64,000 bases of DNA from Streptomyces showdoensis (GTDB lineage: Bacteria; Actinomycetota; Actinomycetes; Streptomycetales; Streptomycetaceae): the NCBI RefSeq assembly GCF_039535475.1, contig NZ_BAAAXG010000007.1, positions 1 through 64,000 on the forward strand, given 5' to 3'. The position numbers and the translations under genes were made by a program. Every line of letters starts with the position of its first letter. Position 1 is the first letter of the stretch. Positions 51,671-60,362 of this stretch are shown here, in pieces. Below the pieces are notes generated by a model that had not been told where the DNA came from, searched no databases, and was given only the letters and a program-made list of their open reading frames with translations.

Positions 51671-52703
51671 CCCGGGCTCCCCACGGGTGGTGGCAGGCGG
51701 TGGAGGCGACGAGGTCCGGCCGGACCGCGCAGGCCTCGGTGGCGCGGGCGCAGCGCGGGGCGAAGGCGCAGCCCTCCGGCAGGTCCGACAGTTCCGGCGG
51801 CAGCCCGGGGACCGGGGTGAACGCCCGCTCCGGGAGGGCGTCGAGCAGTCCCCGGGCGTAGGGGTGCCGGGGGCCGGGGCCGCCGAAGAAGCGGGCGGCG
51901 GGGGTGATCTCGACGATCCGCCCGGCGTACATGACGGCGACCCGGTCGGCGACCCGCTCGGCCGCCGCCAGGTCGTGGGTGATGAGCAGCAGGGCCTTGC
52001 CCGCGTCGGCGTGGCGGCGCAGCTCGTCGGCGGTGCGGTCGACGAGTTCCCGGTCGAGTCCGGTGGTGGGTTCGTCGGCGAGCAGCAGGGGCGCGTCGCC
52101 GATGAGGGCGAGGGCGGTGGCCGCGCGCTGGGCGAGGCCGCCGGAGAGCTCGTGCGGGTAGCGGTCGAGGTGTCCGGCGGGGAACGCGGCCCGTTCGGCG
52201 GCGGCCTCGGCCGCGGCGCGCCGGCCGCCCCGCGGGGTGGCGGTGAGGGCCCGGACGGTCTCGGTGAGATGGGCCCGTACGGTGCGCACCGGGGTGAGGT
52301 GGGCGGCGGGGCTCTGCGGGACGAGGCCGACGCGCCGGCCGCGTACCGTGCGGGCGAGGGTGCGTTCGCCGGCGGCGAGCAGGTCGGTGCCGTCGAGGAG
52401 GGCGCTGCCCTCGGTCTCGGCGTTGCCGGGGAGGAGGCCCAGCAGGGCGGAGGCGAGGACGGACTTGCCGCAGCCGCTCTCGCCGACGAGGGCCAGGCAC
52501 TCCCCCGCCGCCAGGTCGAAGTCGGCGTCGGTGACGGCGGCGACGCTCCGGCCGCCGCGCATGCGGAAGCGGACGGTCAGGCCCCGGACGCTCAGCACGG
52601 CGTCCTCGGCCCGCTCGGCGGTGACGGCGGCGAGGGCCCGCGCGAGTTGCGGGTTCACGCCCCCGGCCGGTGCGGCCCGTCCGGTCACGGCGTCCCCGGT
52701 CAC
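51663..52703 (-). CDS. ABC transporter ATPase, first subunit (DppD/OppD-like)
   Basis: A 346-residue ATPase with Walker A GESGCGKS near residue 62, signature HELSGGLAQR, Walker B LLLADEPTTGLD and a switch His (ITHDLAAAERVADRV). The C-terminal oligopeptide/dipeptide domain has the Cys-rich motif GCAFAPRCARATEACAV that is typical of DppD/OppD. GTG 52703 overlaps the permease stop (GTGA). Confidence 0.92.
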   Translation of the reverse strand: MTGDAVTGRAAPAGGVNPQLARALAAVTAERAEDAVLSVRGLTVRFRMRGGRSVAAVTDADFDLAAGECLALVGESGCGKSVLASALLGLLPGNAETEGSALLDGTDLLAAGERTLARTVRGRRVGLVPQSPAAHLTPVRTVRAHLTETVRALTATPRGGRRAAAEAAAERAAFPAGHLDRYPHELSGGLAQRAATALALIGDAPLLLADEPTTGLDRELVDRTADELRRHADAGKALLLITHDLAAAERVADRVAVMYAGRIVEITPAARFFGGPGPRHPYARGLLDALPERAFTPVPGLPPELSDLPEGCAFAPRCARATEACAVRPDLVASTACHHPWGARDA

Positions 52704-53602
52704 AGTGTCAGCTCCGATCGGCGGCGCGGGTTGAGCCGGTCGCGCCAGATCCCGGCGAGTCCGGCGATGGCGAGGGTCGGCACGATGAGCAGGAGGCCGG
52801 GGAAGAGGGTCGGCCACCAGGCCCCGGCCAGCAGCGAGGAGCGCGCGGTCTGGACGAGGCCGCCGAGGCTGGCCTGGTGGCTGGGCAGGCCGAGGCCGAG
52901 GAAGGAGAGCGCCGACTCGTGCCACATGGCGTGCGGCACCATGAGGACGGCGGCGAGGCCGGCCTGCGGCAGGACGGCGGGCAGCAGGTGCCGCACGACG
53001 ACCCGCCGGCGGGAGGCGCCGCCGGAGACCGCGGCGTCCACGAAGGGCCGCCCGCGCAGCGAGAGCACCTCGGAGCGGACGATCCGGGCGGTGGAGAGCC
53101 AGTGGGTGAGCGCCACGGACACGATCACCGGCCAGACCCCGGGCCGGAACATGGCCACGATGAAGATCCCCAGCAGCAGGTGGGGCACGGAGGAGAAGGC
53201 GTCGACGATCCGCATCACGAAGCGGTCGAACCGGCCGCCCAGCGCGCCCGCGACGGCGCCGACCGCCGTCCCGATGACGGTGGCGACCAGCGCGGCGACC
53301 AGGCCGACGAGGAGCGAGACGCGCAGCCCGTAGACGCAGCGCAGGAGCAGGTCCCGGCCGAGGTCGTCGGTGCCGAACGGGTGCTCCCAGGACGGCGGCA
53401 GCAGCTTGCTCCCGAGGTCGACGGCCTGTTCGTCGAGCCGGACGAGGGGCGGCACGAGCAGGACGGCGAGGACGACGGCGCCGGTGACGAGCGCGGAGCT
53501 CCACAGCCGGGCCCGCCGGGTGCGGTCGGCGGGGGCTCCCCCGCGCGTCCGCGCCCGGGGGGTGCCCCGGCTCTCGGGTTTCCTGAGCGTGGTGTCAGCC
53601 AT
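52700..53602 (-). CDS. ABC transporter permease (DppC/OppC-like)
   Basis: A 300-residue inner-membrane permease. PSWEHPFGTDDLGRDLLLRCVYGLRVSLLVGL is the conserved DppC N-terminal part. The EAA loop is in VDAAVSGGASRRRVVVRHLLPAVLP. Six transmembrane helices are predicted. It pairs with the permease upstream, which it overlaps by 8 bp. Confidence 0.93.
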   Translation of the reverse strand: MADTTLRKPESRGTPRARTRGGAPADRTRRARLWSSALVTGAVVLAVLLVPPLVRLDEQAVDLGSKLLPPSWEHPFGTDDLGRDLLLRCVYGLRVSLLVGLVAALVATVIGTAVGAVAGALGGRFDRFVMRIVDAFSSVPHLLLGIFIVAMFRPGVWPVIVSVALTHWLSTARIVRSEVLSLRGRPFVDAAVSGGASRRRVVVRHLLPAVLPQAGLAAVLMVPHAMWHESALSFLGLGLPSHQASLGGLVQTARSSLLAGAWWPTLFPGLLLIVPTLAIAGLAGIWRDRLNPRRRSELTL

Positions 53603-54587
53603 CGAATCCCACCCGGGGGTCGGCCAGTCCGTAGAGCAGGTCGGAGAGGAGGTTGCCGAGCAGCACGGCGGCGGTGGCCAGCACGGTGAGCGCGGCGAGC
53701 AGCGGGAAGTCGACGGAGACGGCGGCCTGCACGGTGGCGGCGGCGATGCCGGGCCAGCTGAAGACGGTCTCCACCAGGAGGGCGCCGGTGATCAGTTCGG
53801 GGACCCGGGAGCCGATCAGGGTGAGCATGGGCAGCATGCCCGAGCGCAGGGCGTGGCCGGTGAGGACGGTCCGCTCGGAGAGGCCGCGGGCGCGGGCGCC
53901 GCGCACCGGGTCCTCCTCCAGCGCGTCGCCGACGCCCTGGCGTACGTACAGGAAGAACCAGGGCAGTTGGGAGACGCCGAGGACGAGGGCGGGCAGCACC
54001 AGGTGGGTGGCGACCTGGCCGGCGGTGACGGTGTCGCTTCCGGTGTCGGTGAGTCCGCCGGCGGGCAGCGCGCCGAGCCGGAGGGCGAAGAACCAGATGG
54101 CGAGCAGGCCGAGCCAGAAGGCCGGGGCGGCTTCCAGGGTGTACGCGGCGGAGCTCACGGCCCGGTCGAGCAGGCCGCCCCGGCGGCGGCCGGCGAGGAC
54201 GCCGAGGGCGGTGCCGAGGGTGACGGCGACGAGGAAGGCGGTGGCGGCGAGCAGCACGGACCAGCCGAGGCGTTCGGCGATGACGTCGGCGACGGGCTGG
54301 CGCATGGTGCCGGACTCGCCGAGGTCGCCGGTGACGGCGCCGCCGAGCCAGTCCCACCAGCGGGTGAGCAGGGGCCGGTCGACGCCGAGGTTGGCGCGCA
54401 GCTGGTCCAGGTTCTCCTGGGAGGCGGTGAGTCCGGCGGTGCCGGCGTAGGCCTTGACGGGGTCGAAGGGGGAGGCCTCGGCGACGGCGAAGACCGCGAG
54501 GGTGACGCCGAGCAGGACCGGGACGGCGGCCAGGGCGCGCCGTCCCGTCATCCGGGCCATGGCCCCCCAGGGGAGGCGGCGGCTCAC
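53595..54587 (-). CDS. ABC transporter permease (DppB/OppB-like)
   Basis: A 330-residue permease. RRALAAVPVLLGVTLAVFAV is the DppB N-terminal helix, then LGVDRPLLTRWWDWLGGAVTGDLGES. The EAA loop is RARGLSERTVLTGHALRSGMLP, followed by LLVETVFSWPGIA. GTG 54587 overlaps the substrate-binding-protein stop (GTGA); the frame extends upstream to 54617 without support. Confidence 0.92.
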   Translation of the reverse strand: MSRRLPWGAMARMTGRRALAAVPVLLGVTLAVFAVAEASPFDPVKAYAGTAGLTASQENLDQLRANLGVDRPLLTRWWDWLGGAVTGDLGESGTMRQPVADVIAERLGWSVLLAATAFLVAVTLGTALGVLAGRRRGGLLDRAVSSAAYTLEAAPAFWLGLLAIWFFALRLGALPAGGLTDTGSDTVTAGQVATHLVLPALVLGVSQLPWFFLYVRQGVGDALEEDPVRGARARGLSERTVLTGHALRSGMLPMLTLIGSRVPELITGALLVETVFSWPGIAAATVQAAVSVDFPLLAALTVLATAAVLLGNLLSDLLYGLADPRVGFDG

Positions 54588-56194
54588 GGCTTCGGCTTCC
54601 AGCCCTCGACGTTCCACCAGGGGCCGGAGGCCAGGCCGTGGTCGTGCGGCTCGACCTGGGTGGTCAGGCCGCCGGCGGCGGTGTCCCAGCGGTCGTTCAC
54701 GACGTAGAGGTGGTCGATGTGGGTGAGGAAGGTGTAACCGGGGTTCCGGACCAGTTCGCGCTGGACGGTGTCGTACGCGGCGCGGCGCTTCGCCGGGTCG
54801 TTCGTGCGGCGGCCGTCCTCCAGGGCCTTGTCGACGGCCTTGTTGTCGTACCAGGCCATGTTGTTGAAGCCGTCGCCGCCGAGGGAGGAGGTGAGCAGCA
54901 GGTACTGGTCGAAGTCGGGGTCGCCGGGCGAGCCGCCGCCGGCCAGGACGGCGTCGGTCTTCATCCGGGGCTCGATGACCTCCCAGGTGCCGGCCTGGGC
55001 CTTGATCTCGATGCCGGCCTTCTTGGCGTCGGAGGCGTAGGCGAGGGCGTGGTCCTGGCGGAGCTTGTCGCCGGAGAGGTACCAGAGCGGGAAGGAGGCG
55101 CGGACGCCGTTCCTGACCCGGACGCCGTCGGGGCCGGGCTTCCAGCCGGCCGCGTCGAGGATCTTCCCGGCGGCGGCGAGGTCGTGGCGGCGCTCGGTGC
55201 CCCGGGCGAACCAGGGGCTGTCGGTGGGGACGGGCCCGTAGGCGGGCTTTCCGGCGCCTTCGAGGATCTTGTCCACCATGGCCTGGCGGTCGACGGCGAC
55301 GTCGAGGGCGCGGCGGACGGCGGTGTCGCCGGTGACCGCGTGGTGGGTGGGCAGGGTGACCGTGCGGTAGTCGTAGGTGGCGGCCGCGTAGGTCTTCTTG
55401 GCCTTGTCCTGCTTGAATCCGGCGGCGAGGGCGGGCGGCAGGATGGCGCCGTCGAGGTCGCCGGCGCGCAGCCGGGTGGCGCGGACGTCGTCGTCCTTGA
55501 TGACCGCCATGGTGAACTTCTTCACCGCGGGCTCGCCGCCCCAGTAGGAGGGGTTGGCCTTGAAGGTGAGCTTCTCGCCCTTGGACCAGCCGGTGAGGAG
55601 GTACGGGCCGGTGCCGATCGGGCGGGTGGTGAAGGAGCCGGTGTTGACGTCCTGGCGGCCTGCGACGTGCTCGGGGGCGATGGCGAGGACGGTGCGCTGG
55701 GCGAAGGGCGCGTAGGGGTACTTGAGGGTGAAGACGACGCTGTCCTCACCGACGGCCCGGACGTCCTTGAGCGCGTCGAGCTCGGTGCGGGAGGCGTTGT
55801 TGGTCTTCGGATCGAGCACCGTGCGGTAGGTGAAGACGACGTCCTTCGCGGTGAAGGGCTGTCCGTCGCTGAACGTCACGCCCTTGCGGAGCCGGTACGT
55901 GTACGTGAGGCCGTCGGCGCTGATCCGCGGGAGCGCGGTGGCCAGGGCGGGCCGCAGCTTCATGTCGGCGTCGAGGGCGAGCAGCCCGTCGAAGATCTTG
56001 GAGTTGCCGTCCTTGCCGTAGCCGAGCAGGGGGCTGAGGGACTCGGGTTCGTAGGCGATGCCGACGACCGCCGCGTCCTTGCCGCCGGCGCCGGAGCCCG
56101 CGGCGCCGCCGGGGGTCGAGCAGGCCGCCGCGGTGAGGGCCAGGGTTCCGGCCAGCGTCGCGGCGGCCGCGCCGCGTATGGATCGGGCGGTCAT
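54584..56194 (-). CDS. ABC transporter substrate-binding lipoprotein (SBP_bac_5)
   Basis: A 536-residue family 5 solute-binding lipoprotein for peptides, nickel complexes or similar. The signal ends in a lipobox LTAAAC-S near residue 25. Family landmarks are IAYEPESLSPLLGYG, LTYTYRLRKGVTFSDGQPFTAKDVVFT, IGTGPYLLTGWSKGEKLTF and AVRRALDVAVDRQAMVDKIL. ATG 56194 starts a normal signal; the earlier ATG at 56221 would add nine residues and is less likely. A large inverted repeat lies upstream at 56222-56255. It is the first gene of the five-gene import operon. Confidence 0.92.
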   Translation of the reverse strand: MTARSIRGAAAATLAGTLALTAAACSTPGGAAGSGAGGKDAAVVGIAYEPESLSPLLGYGKDGNSKIFDGLLALDADMKLRPALATALPRISADGLTYTYRLRKGVTFSDGQPFTAKDVVFTYRTVLDPKTNNASRTELDALKDVRAVGEDSVVFTLKYPYAPFAQRTVLAIAPEHVAGRQDVNTGSFTTRPIGTGPYLLTGWSKGEKLTFKANPSYWGGEPAVKKFTMAVIKDDDVRATRLRAGDLDGAILPPALAAGFKQDKAKKTYAAATYDYRTVTLPTHHAVTGDTAVRRALDVAVDRQAMVDKILEGAGKPAYGPVPTDSPWFARGTERRHDLAAAGKILDAAGWKPGPDGVRVRNGVRASFPLWYLSGDKLRQDHALAYASDAKKAGIEIKAQAGTWEVIEPRMKTDAVLAGGGSPGDPDFDQYLLLTSSLGGDGFNNMAWYDNKAVDKALEDGRRTNDPAKRRAAYDTVQRELVRNPGYTFLTHIDHLYVVNDRWDTAAGGLTTQVEPHDHGLASGPWWNVEGWKPKP

Positions 56195-56221
56195 GGTGTC
56201 CACACCCCTTTTGAAGATCAA

Positions 56222-56255
56222 CTGTTGTTGCGAACAGCTTGCAATTAAACAACAG
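56222..56255. promoter_or_regulatory. Nested inverted repeat upstream of the ABC operon
   Basis: Outer arms CTGTTGTT (56222-56229) and AACAACAG (56248-56255) are perfect 8-bp inverted repeats. Inside is TTGC-N9-GCAA (56228-56244). The stretch is AT-rich compared with its surroundings. It is a candidate operator for the import operon. Confidence 0.55.
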
Positions 56256-56291
56256 GTAAAGGGGTGCGGACAAAGGGGCCCTCAGCAGCGC

Positions 56292-57404
56292 CTACGCGGG
56301 GGCCGGGAGGTCCACCAGGGCCGCGACGGCGTCCTGGTGCCGGCCGGCCGAACCCAGGGCGATGGCATCGGACTTGGCCCGCTTCAACGCCAGGTGGGCC
56401 GGATGCTCCCAGGTCATCCCGATGCCGCCGTGCAGCTGGACGCACTCCTCCGCCGCGCGTACCGCCACCTTCGAGCAGTACGCCTGGGCGACGGCCACGG
56501 TGAGCGCGGCGTCGGCGGCGCCGGTCGCGAGGGCGTCCGCGGCGGCCCGGGCCACCGCCCGGGCGCCCACCAGTTCCAGCCAGAGCTGGGCCATCCGGTG
56601 CTTGAGCGCCTGGAAGGAGCCCACCGGCCGGTTGAACTGGTGCCGCTCGCGGGTGTGCCGCACGGTCTCCTCCAGACACCACTCGGCGAGCCCGAGCTGC
56701 TCGGAGGCGAGCAGTCCGGCGCCGGCGAGCAGCCCGCTCCGGACGGCCTCGCCCGCGGCGGCGGCGTCGGCCAGCCGGGTGCCGCCGGCGCCGCCCGCGT
56801 CCACGAGGGCGAGCGGCCGGGTGAGGTCCAGCGAGGACCGCGGGGTGAGCACGGCGTCCGCCGCGTCGACGGCGTACAGGCCGTCGGCGCGCGGGACCAG
56901 GAGGACGTCGGCCGCGACGGCGTCGGCGACGGCCGGGACGGGCTCGGCGGGATCCGCGGGCCCGTCGGGACCGGCCGGTGCGGTGCCCGCCGGGCGGCCG
57001 TCGGGGGCGGTCGAGAACGGGACGGCCAGCACCGCGACGCGCTCGCCGCCCGCCAGGGCGCCGAGCAGCTCCGCGACGGGTCCGGTCTCCGCGCCGAGCG
57101 CCAGCAGCGTGGCGGTCGCCACGACCGCGCTGGTCAGGTACGGGGCCGGGGTGACCGCCCGCCCGAGCTCCTCCAGGACCACGGCGGCCTCCCGGTGGCC
57201 CGCGCCCTGGCCGCCCAGCTTCTCGGGCACCAGCAGCCCGGCGGCACCGATGCCGCCCGCGAGCGCCTCCCAGAGCCCCGGCGGATAGGGGTCCGGGGTC
57301 TCGATCCGGCCGAGCACGGTCCGCGCGTCCGCCCGGTCGGCGAGCAGCGAGCGCACGGCGGCGCGCAGGTCGTCCTCGGTCTCCGAGTACAGCAGGTCGC
57401 TCAT
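56292..57404 (-). CDS. Acyl-CoA dehydrogenase, FadE-type
   Basis: A 370-residue flavoenzyme of the acyl-CoA dehydrogenase family. Helical N-terminus (LLYSETEDDLRAAVRSLLADR), LLVPEKLGGQGAGHREAAVVLEELGRA, and C-terminal FAD-contact QFNRPVGSFQALKHRMAQL then ECVQLHGGIGMTWEHPAHLALKRAK. The usual mid-domain FAD-binding loop is shortened or divergent, which is common in the second member of paired actinobacterial ACADs. It overlaps the upstream ACAD (ATGA), so they probably form a heteromeric enzyme. Confidence 0.9.
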   Translation of the reverse strand: MSDLLYSETEDDLRAAVRSLLADRADARTVLGRIETPDPYPPGLWEALAGGIGAAGLLVPEKLGGQGAGHREAAVVLEELGRAVTPAPYLTSAVVATATLLALGAETGPVAELLGALAGGERVAVLAVPFSTAPDGRPAGTAPAGPDGPADPAEPVPAVADAVAADVLLVPRADGLYAVDAADAVLTPRSSLDLTRPLALVDAGGAGGTRLADAAAAGEAVRSGLLAGAGLLASEQLGLAEWCLEETVRHTRERHQFNRPVGSFQALKHRMAQLWLELVGARAVARAAADALATGAADAALTVAVAQAYCSKVAVRAAEECVQLHGGIGMTWEHPAHLALKRAKSDAIALGSAGRHQDAVAALVDLPAPA

Positions 57405-58594
57405 CGCGCGAGGTCCTTCCAGGCGACGTCCTTGTCGTTGCGGGGCTCGGCGGGCAGGCCGAGGACCCGCTCGGCGACGATGTTGAGCAGCACCTCGCTC
57501 GTGCCGCCCTCGATCGAGTTGCCCTTGGAGCGCAGGTAGCGGTAGCCCGCGTCACGCCCGGTGAAGTCGACGAGATCGGGCCGGACCATCGCCCAGTCCC
57601 CGTACAACAGGCCCTCGTCGCCGAGGAGTTCCACCTCCAGGCCGCTGATGGCCTGGTTGAGGCGGGCGAAGGACAGCTTCATGGCGCTGCCCTCGGGTCC
57701 CGGCCTGCCCGCGGCGAGCTGCTGGCGCAGCCGCTCGCCGGCGAGCCGGGCGACCTCGGCGTCCACCCACAGGTCGAGCAGCCGCCGGTGCAGCTCGTGG
57801 GTGCGCAGCTCGGGCCGGGCGCGCCAGGTCGCCGCGGCCTTGCCGATCATGCCGCCCTCGCGGGGCAGGCGGGCGCCGCCGATGGAGACCCGCTCGTTCA
57901 TCAGGGTGGTCTGGGCGACCCGCCAGCCGTCGCCGGCCTCGCCGAGGCGGTGGGCGTCGGGGATGCGGACGCCGGTGAGGAAGACCTCGTTGAACTCGGC
58001 CTCGCCGGTGATCTGCCGCAGCGGCCGGACCTCGACGCCGGGGTCGGTCATGTCGCAGACGAAGTAGGTGATGCCGCGGTGTTTGGGCAGCTCCGGGTCG
58101 GTGCGGGCGATGAGGATGGCCCAGCGGGCCACATGGGCGCTGGAGGTCCACACCTTCTGCCCGTCGACCACCCACGCGTCCCCGTCGCGCACGGCGCGGG
58201 TGCCGAGCGCGGCGAGGTCGGAGCCGGCGCCGGGCTCGCTGAAGAGCTGGCACCAGACCTCCTCGCCGACCCAGAGCGGCTTCAGGAAGCGCTCCTTGAC
58301 CTCCTCGGAGCCGTACGCGAGGAGGGTGGGGGCGGCCATGCCGAGGCCGATGCCGATCCGGCGCGGGTCGTTGTCGGGGGCTCCGGCGGCGGCGAGTTCG
58401 GCGTCGACGACGGCCTGGAGGGAGCGCGGGGCGTCGAGTCCGCCGAGCCCGACGGGGTAGTGCACCCAGGCGAGTCCGGCGTCGAAGCGGGCCCGCAGGA
58501 AGTCGGTGCGGCCGGTGGTGGCGGGCGGGTGCTCGGCGAGCAGCCGGCGGGTGCGCTCGACGAGTTCGCCGGCGCCGGGGGGCGTGTCCGTCAT
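57401..58594 (-). CDS. Acyl-CoA dehydrogenase, paired FadE-type
   Basis: A 397-residue acyl-CoA dehydrogenase. FAD-binding loop FSEPGAGSDLAALGT near residue 117, WVVDGQKVWTSSAHVARWAILIARTD, the middle domain ITYFVCDMTDPGVEVRPLRQITGEAEFNEVFLTGVRIPD and C-terminal SIEGGTSEVLLNIVAERVLGLP. Paired with the neighbouring ACAD and the upstream quinone oxidoreductase, it probably degrades a steroid side chain, branched-chain or aromatic acyl-CoA. ATG 58594 overlaps the upstream stop. Confidence 0.92.
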   Translation of the reverse strand: MTDTPPGAGELVERTRRLLAEHPPATTGRTDFLRARFDAGLAWVHYPVGLGGLDAPRSLQAVVDAELAAAGAPDNDPRRIGIGLGMAAPTLLAYGSEEVKERFLKPLWVGEEVWCQLFSEPGAGSDLAALGTRAVRDGDAWVVDGQKVWTSSAHVARWAILIARTDPELPKHRGITYFVCDMTDPGVEVRPLRQITGEAEFNEVFLTGVRIPDAHRLGEAGDGWRVAQTTLMNERVSIGGARLPREGGMIGKAAATWRARPELRTHELHRRLLDLWVDAEVARLAGERLRQQLAAGRPGPEGSAMKLSFARLNQAISGLEVELLGDEGLLYGDWAMVRPDLVDFTGRDAGYRYLRSKGNSIEGGTSEVLLNIVAERVLGLPAEPRNDKDVAWKDLAR

Positions 58595-59559
58595 GCGCGG
58601 GCTCCCGCCGGGAGGACGACGAGCCGGCCGGTGGTGACGCCCTCGGAGACCCGCTGCACGGCGTCGGCCGCGCCGTCGAAGGGGACGCGCTCGCTGACGT
58701 ACGGCTTGATCAGGCCCTTGGCGGCGAGCTCGGTGAGGGTCTCGTGGCAGCGCAGGACGGCGGCCGGGTCCTTGAGGTTGTAGAGGCCCCAGTGCAGGCC
58801 CAGGATGGCGTAGTTCTTGATCAGGGCGTGGTTGAGGGCGGGGGCGGGCACGGTGCCGCTGGCGAAGCCGACGACCACGATCCGGCCCTCGAAGGCGACC
58901 AGCTTGGCGGACTGCTGGTAGGCGGCGCCGCCGACGGGGTCGTAGATCACGTCGGCGCCGCGGCCTCCGGTGGCCTCCTTGACGGCGGCGACCACGTCCT
59001 CGGCGTGCCGGTCGACGACGGTGTCGCAGCCGAGCGCGCGGGCGGCGGCCGCCTTGTCGGCGCCGCCGACCACGCCGATGACGGTGGCGCCCGCGGCCTT
59101 GCCGAGCTGCACGGCGGCGCTGCCGACACCGCCCGCGGCGGCGTGCACCAGCAGGGTCTCGCCCTCCTGGAGGGCGGCCCGGCGGTGCAGCCCGAACCAG
59201 CCGGTCTGGTAGCCGATGTGGAGCGCGGCGGCCTCCGCGTCGTCCAGGGCCTCGGGGGCCGGCAGCAGGGCGGCGGCGTCGGCCACCGCGTACTCGGCGA
59301 GGCCGCCGTGCGGGAGGGCGGGGGTGGCGATGACCCGGCGCCCGTCCTCGGTCTCCGCGCAGATCTCCACGCCCGGCGTGAAGGGCAGCGGGGGCCGCAC
59401 CTGGTACTGCCCCCGGCACAGCAGCGCGTCGGGGAAGTTGATGCCGGTGGCGCGGACCTTGAGCAGCACCTGCCCGTCCCCGGGCACCGGACGGTCGGTC
59501 TCGTCGCGCTGCATCACCTCGCCCGGTTCGCCGTTCTCGTGCACTCGCCATGCCTGCAT
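58591..59559 (-). CDS. NADPH:quinone oxidoreductase-family dehydrogenase (MDR)
   Basis: A 322-residue zinc-independent medium-chain dehydrogenase. MQAWRVHENGEPGEVM, the substrate-side VRATGINFPDALLCRGQYQVRPPLPFTPGVE, and the NAD(P)-binding HAAAGGVGSAAVQLGKAAGATVIGVVGGADK motif. ATG 59559 has GGAGG five bases upstream and is preferred over the longer frame. It is the first gene of the ACAD operon. It probably reduces quinones or enoyl-CoA-like compounds. Confidence 0.9.
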   Translation of the reverse strand: MQAWRVHENGEPGEVMQRDETDRPVPGDGQVLLKVRATGINFPDALLCRGQYQVRPPLPFTPGVEICAETEDGRRVIATPALPHGGLAEYAVADAAALLPAPEALDDAEAAALHIGYQTGWFGLHRRAALQEGETLLVHAAAGGVGSAAVQLGKAAGATVIGVVGGADKAAAARALGCDTVVDRHAEDVVAAVKEATGGRGADVIYDPVGGAAYQQSAKLVAFEGRIVVVGFASGTVPAPALNHALIKNYAILGLHWGLYNLKDPAAVLRCHETLTELAAKGLIKPYVSERVPFDGAADAVQRVSEGVTTGRLVVLPAGARA

Positions 59560-59614
59560 CGGGGCCTCCAGCAGCCGTCGTCGGTCCTGCGCGGTTCTTC
59601 CGGGTGGTGTCGGC

Positions 59615-59631
59615 ATACTAAGCGGTCGCTT
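59615..59631 (-). promoter_or_regulatory. -10 box TAGTAT with overlapping AAGCG-GT-CGCTT operator
   Basis: On the minus strand TAGTAT (59620-59615) is a near-consensus -10 for the operon starting at 59559. Directly upstream, the sequence AAGCGGTCGCTT (59620-59631) is a two-arm repeat of the AAGCG..CGCTT type known for TetR-like repressors of acyl-CoA degradation. Binding would block the polymerase site. Confidence 0.55.
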
Positions 59632-59707
59632 GGGCTGGCGGAACCAGGCCGCGCCGGAAAGTGGCGCCGTCCGCCCGCAGGGCGGGACCTTCCGGGCGCG
59701 ACCCGGC

Positions 59708-60298
59708 TCAGGACTTCTTGGGGCGCGCCCTCACGTGCATCCGCTCCCCCTGCGGCCCGAACAGGCTCAGGAACTCCACCGGCCGGTCACCGGCGGGCCC
59801 GAACCAGTGCGGCACCCGGGTGTCGAACTCGGCGGCCTCGCCGGAGCCGAGCACCACGTCGTGGTCGCCGAGCACCAGCCGCAGGCTGCCGGAGAGCACG
59901 TACAGCCACTCGTACCCCTCGTGCACCCGCGGCTCCCCCGCCTCGGCGCCGGGCTCCTGGACCACCTTGTACGCCTGGAGCCCGCCGGGCTGGCGGGTGA
60001 GCGGGTACATGGTCCGCCCGTGCCGGACGATCGGCTTCGCCCGGACCCGGGGGTCGCCGACCGGCGGGGCGCCGACGAGCTCGTCGAGCGGCACCTGATG
60101 GGCGCGGGCGATCGGCAGCAGGAGCTCCAGGCTGGGCTTGCGCTGCCCGGATTCCAGGCGGGAGAGGGTGCTCACGGAGATGCCGGTGGTGGCGGAGAGC
60201 TCCGCCAGGGTGGCCCCGCGCTCGCGCCGGATCCGGCGCAGCCGGGGGCCGACCTCGGTCAGCACGGCGTCGATGCGGTCGTCGTCTTCGGTGGTCAT
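59708..60298 (-). CDS. XRE-family regulator with cupin domain
   Basis: A 196-residue regulator. The helix-turn-helix is at ~15-70 (LRRIRRERGATLAELSATTGISVSTLSRLESGQRKPSLELLLPIARAHQVPLDELV). The C-terminal cupin (~95-190) has HEGYEWLYVLSGSLRLVLGDHDVVLGSGEAAEFDTRVPHWFGPAG. It faces the thioredoxin-reductase-like gene and probably represses it. The promoter TTGACA (60333-60328) with a 17-bp spacer and TGCAAT (60310-60305) suggests a near-leaderless start at ATG 60298. The frame extends to 60511 in ORF terms, without support. Confidence 0.9.
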   Translation of the reverse strand: MTTEDDDRIDAVLTEVGPRLRRIRRERGATLAELSATTGISVSTLSRLESGQRKPSLELLLPIARAHQVPLDELVGAPPVGDPRVRAKPIVRHGRTMYPLTRQPGGLQAYKVVQEPGAEAGEPRVHEGYEWLYVLSGSLRLVLGDHDVVLGSGEAAEFDTRVPHWFGPAGDRPVEFLSLFGPQGERMHVRARPKKS

Positions 60299-60304
60299 GC
60301 ATCC

Positions 60305-60333
60305 ATTGCAGAAACGGCAACTTCGTTTGTCAA
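60305..60333 (-). promoter_or_regulatory. Promoter of the XRE-cupin gene with internal inverted repeat
   Basis: TTGACA (-35, 60333-60328), 17-bp spacer, TGCAAT (-10, 60310-60305) on the minus strand. The spacer holds AAACG (60312-60316) and CGTTT (60324-60328), a likely autoregulatory operator. Confidence 0.6.
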
Positions 60334-60362
60334 GCGAGCACGGTCCGCGTGACCCTCGCGGC

